Source of the DNA: Pseudomonadota bacterium
Lineage (GTDB): Bacteria; Desulfobacterota; Syntrophia; Syntrophales; UBA5619
Length of the DNA stretch: 34,096 nt
Reading direction: 5' to 3'
Assembly: GCA_018827585.1 (NCBI GenBank)
Contig: JAHJXP010000014.1
Coordinates: forward strand, 1 to 34,096
Shown piece by piece: positions 31,907-34,096 of the stretch (its first letter is position 1; each line of letters opens with the position of its first letter). Made by a program: the position numbers and the translations under genes. Below the pieces are notes generated by a model. It worked only from the letters and a program-made list of their open reading frames with translations. It was not told the DNA's origin and did no database searches.

Positions 31907-33039
31907 ACCCTCTCATCCTCCTTTTCATCCTGTCGTTTCTGGTGTCCGTCGATGTCAGGATCCTGTCGCCCGTTCTGCCGTCCATTTCGGATTCGCTCGG
32001 CTCTACCCCCGGCGCCGCCGGTCTGGCCATGACGACCTATTCTTTCGCCTACGGCCTGGGACAGCTCTTCTACGGCCCTCTCTCGGACCGGTCAAGCCGC
32101 ATCGCGGTGGTGCGTGCGGCAGGCATCGGGTTCAGCGCCTTGACAATCCTCTCCGCCCTCACGGTCACGACATGGCAGTTCATCGCCGCCCGCTTGCTGG
32201 CCGGCGCCTTCGCCAGTGCGGTAATCCCGCTGACCCTGGTCTATATCGGCGACACCGTCGAGTATGAACGGCGCCAGGTCATGCTCGGCCGCTTCTCGGT
32301 CATCACCGCTTCCGCGATGGCGTTTTCCGCCTCCATCGGCGGCACGATCGCCCACTTCATCTCGTGGCGCCTCATGCTGCTCGGATACGGATTGCTCGCA
32401 TTGATCCCGCTCGGCCTCCTGTGGCGGATCGCCCCTTCCACCCCAACCGGTGTTCCGGACGCCTCAACCGGTTTTGTCGAGATCCTGCGCAACCGCCGGG
32501 CCCAGTTCGTTTATGCGGCCGTGTTCATAGAAGGATCCTTGGTCTGGGGCGGGATGACCTATCTCGGATCCTTCGCGATCCGGCGGTACGACCTCGATCA
32601 GTTCGGCGTGGGGATGCTCATCGCCCTTTACGGAATAGGAATGATGGCAGGCGGTTTCCTGATGGGCCGGATCCGCCGTCTGCTGTCCGAAAATGGTCTG
32701 GCGGCGCTGGGGGGCGTGCTGATGGGCGTACCCTATCTCATGCTCATCCCGAAGTGGCCGCCCGTCACATTTGCAATCAGCATGTTCCTCATGGGTCTCG
32801 GTTACGTGAGCCTGCACACCACGCTGCAGGTCCGCGGGACGGAGATCAGTTCGGCGGCCCGCGGAAAGGCCTTCTCCCTGTTCACCTTCACCCTTTTTTC
32901 GGGGATGGCTGCCGGATCGGCGGCGTTCGGAAGACTGGTGGACACAGGGCGCTACGAAACCATGTTCGTCATTGCCGGCTTCGGCCTGATCGCCGTCGGT
33001 CTCGCGACGACACTTTCTCCTCCCCGACCCGCGAGTTGA
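31903..33039 (+). CDS. MFS transporter, DHA1/Bcr-CflA-like
   Basis: A 378-residue membrane protein with about 11-12 transmembrane segments. The loop after the second segment contains YGPLSDRSSRIAVV, the MFS motif A (G-x-x-x-D-R). The central cytoplasmic loop is near residues 175-200. The start overlaps the stop of the Fe-S gene by ATGA, so transport is coupled to the GlcDF pair. It might take up glycolate or lactate, but its sequence looks closer to drug-type exporters, so the substrate is unknown. It converges on a leftward radical-SAM gene with 120 bp between. Confidence 0.88.
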   Translation: MNPLILLFILSFLVSVDVRILSPVLPSISDSLGSTPGAAGLAMTTYSFAYGLGQLFYGPLSDRSSRIAVVRAAGIGFSALTILSALTVTTWQFIAARLLAGAFASAVIPLTLVYIGDTVEYERRQVMLGRFSVITASAMAFSASIGGTIAHFISWRLMLLGYGLLALIPLGLLWRIAPSTPTGVPDASTGFVEILRNRRAQFVYAAVFIEGSLVWGGMTYLGSFAIRRYDLDQFGVGMLIALYGIGMMAGGFLMGRIRRLLSENGLAALGGVLMGVPYLMLIPKWPPVTFAISMFLMGLGYVSLHTTLQVRGTEISSAARGKAFSLFTFTLFSGMAAGSAAFGRLVDTGRYETMFVIAGFGLIAVGLATTLSPPRPAS

Positions 33040-33119
33040 TGCGCAGGGTCTGTTAAGACCGGCATGCCATTCGGAAAATTGATCCGAAAGTCTAGCGTCG
33101 GTTGATGAACCAGAGAATG

Positions 33120-33136
33120 AGCGTCAGGATGACGCT
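33120..33136. other. Small perfect hairpin between convergent genes
   Basis: AGCGTCA/TGACGCT with a 3-base loop. No T-run follows on either strand, so termination would be weak at best. The rest of 33040-33160 shows nothing else. Confidence 0.4.
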
Positions 33137-33160
33137 GATCAGGAGGCTCGTCGTCTAACA

Positions 33161-34096
33161 TCATCCGTTTCCCTCCCAGGCAAACGGCTTCTCCCGCTCG
33201 AAGTCCGGCGCGAGAGCCCGGTCGTCCACCTCCTGGGTGTAGAGTTCCTCGAACCCCAAAGCGAGGGCGTCGTTGACCACCTGCTCATACTCCCGGCGCG
33301 TGACCCGCCTCCCGAGGAGGGGATCGGCGCGCACGGCCGGTATCGGCGTGTACTGGGCCATGAGGCTCAGGGGGATCGCGGGGGAGATATCCCGGATCAT
33401 CTTCAGGACCGCAAGGCTGTTGTCCGTCCGCCCCGGCAGAACGAGATGGCGGACCAGGACCCCGCGCCGGGCGATCCCCTCCTCGATCTCCAGGGTGTCG
33501 CCCACCTGGCGGACCATCTCCTTCAGGGAGGCCAGGGCGTGGCGGGGATAGTCCGCCGCCCCGGAGAAGCGCCGCCCGGCCTCATCGAGACCGTATTTGA
33601 AATCGGGAAGATAGATGTCCACCATCCCGTCGATCAGGCGGATGATCTTCTCACCCTCGTATCCGCCGCAGTTGAAGACGAAGGGAATTCGAAGCCCCCC
33701 CTCCCGCGCGATCCTGAGCGCCTCCATGATTCCCGGCAGGTGGGGGGTCGGCGTCACCGGCTCGATGTTGTGGCAGCCCTTCGCCTCGAGATCCAGCATG
33801 ATCGCGGCGAGTTCCTCCACGCTCACCGGATCGCCCGCGGTGGAGTGGCTGATCTGGTAATTCTGACAGTAGACGCACTTGAGGTTGCAGGAGGAAAAGA
33901 AGATTGTCCCCGCACCGCGCCTGCCCGAAAGGGGCGGTTCCTCGCCGTGGTGGGCAAGCGCCGAACTGATGACCATCCCCGCGGCGAGGCGGCAGAACCC
34001 CCTCTCGCCGGCCGTCCGGTTCACCCGGCACCTCTGCGGGCAGAGGACGCACCGCTTCAGGATCCGCTTGAGATATTCGACCCGGCGGTCCGCATC
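33161..34096 (-). CDS. Radical SAM protein, PflA-like (5' end outside window)
   Basis: The frame is open to the window edge; 311 residues are visible. Near the start is a cysteine motif (RCVLCPQRCRVNRTAGERGF), typical of the PflA-like subfamily annotated as putative pyruvate formate-lyase activating enzyme. The radical SAM cluster motif CNLKCVYC follows. Later come VFNCGGYEG, YLPDFKYG and a HLVLPGRTDNS segment. It would use S-adenosylmethionine and a [4Fe-4S] cluster to make a glycyl radical or another radical reaction; its partner is not known. A GTG at 34024 is in frame but falls after the first cysteines, so it is not the true start. Confidence 0.9.
   Translation of the reverse strand, partial: DADRRVEYLKRILKRCVLCPQRCRVNRTAGERGFCRLAAGMVISSALAHHGEEPPLSGRRGAGTIFFSSCNLKCVYCQNYQISHSTAGDPVSVEELAAIMLDLEAKGCHNIEPVTPTPHLPGIMEALRIAREGGLRIPFVFNCGGYEGEKIIRLIDGMVDIYLPDFKYGLDEAGRRFSGAADYPRHALASLKEMVRQVGDTLEIEEGIARRGVLVRHLVLPGRTDNSLAVLKMIRDISPAIPLSLMAQYTPIPAVRADPLLGRRVTRREYEQVVNDALALGFEELYTQEVDDRALAPDFEREKPFAWEGNG

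Noticed and set aside
33090..33160. Tiny hydrophobic minus-strand frame between the MFS and radical-SAM genes
   Set aside because: It reads as a transmembrane helix but has no ATG/GTG/TTG start after the preceding in-frame stop, so it is not supported as a gene.

Overview
The window looks like a high-GC Gram-negative anaerobe of the former Deltaproteobacteria (Desulfobacterota, perhaps Syntrophales). This is an inference from gene content (a LolA carrier, a GlcD/GlcF-type oxidoreductase, a 3-keto acid cleavage enzyme, a glycogen synthase-phosphorylase fusion) and from dispersed repeats that resemble those of that group. No rRNA, tRNA or CRISPR array was seen.

1-5123 (+) is the 3' end of a phage-defence operon of BREX type 3 flavour. 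It holds the C-terminus of a TrlF-like coiled-coil ATPase, an AlbA_2/GHKL-ATPase protein, the alkaline-phosphatase-fold protein PglZ and a terminal winged-helix-like protein. Gene starts overlap or nearly touch. Base composition looks visibly less GC-rich than the rest, which suggests acquisition by transfer. A gene-free junction (5124-5450) separates it from the chromosome backbone.

5451-14714 (-) is a run of leftward genes: moaC, a PH-like membrane protein, a Fis-type regulator, a left-handed beta-helix (GlmU-acyltransferase-like) protein, a 1258-residue GlmS-like protein, pyrG and a BKACE enzyme. The GlmS-like gene overlaps pyrG by 4 bp. Amino-sugar supply and CTP supply may therefore be translationally linked.

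14715-17923 holds a repeat-rich gap, comM (whose ribosome binding site is formed by a 30-bp tandem repeat) and ilvE. Between ilvE and lolA lies a cluster of DnaA-box-like 9-mers spaced exactly 12 bp apart, next to an AT-rich stretch.

18167-28118 (+) is lolA followed by an alpha-glucan (glycogen) cluster: debranching enzyme, a MITE-like element, a GT4/GT5 glycosyltransferase, a GH57 glycosidase and a 1418-residue protein. The last joins a eukaryote-type GT3 glycogen synthase to a GT35 glucan phosphorylase. Together these could build, trim and phosphorolyse a storage glucan.

28219-28910 is a small, less GC-rich cassette: a strong promoter with an overlapping inverted repeat, a 68-residue protein and an overlapping nucleotidyltransferase, resembling a toxin-antitoxin pair. 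A bidirectional terminator follows.

29218-33039 (+) is an oxidation operon: a FAD-dependent GlcD-type 2-hydroxyacid dehydrogenase, an Fe-S GlcF-type subunit and an MFS transporter overlapping by ATGA. It converges on a leftward radical-SAM gene that runs off the window end.
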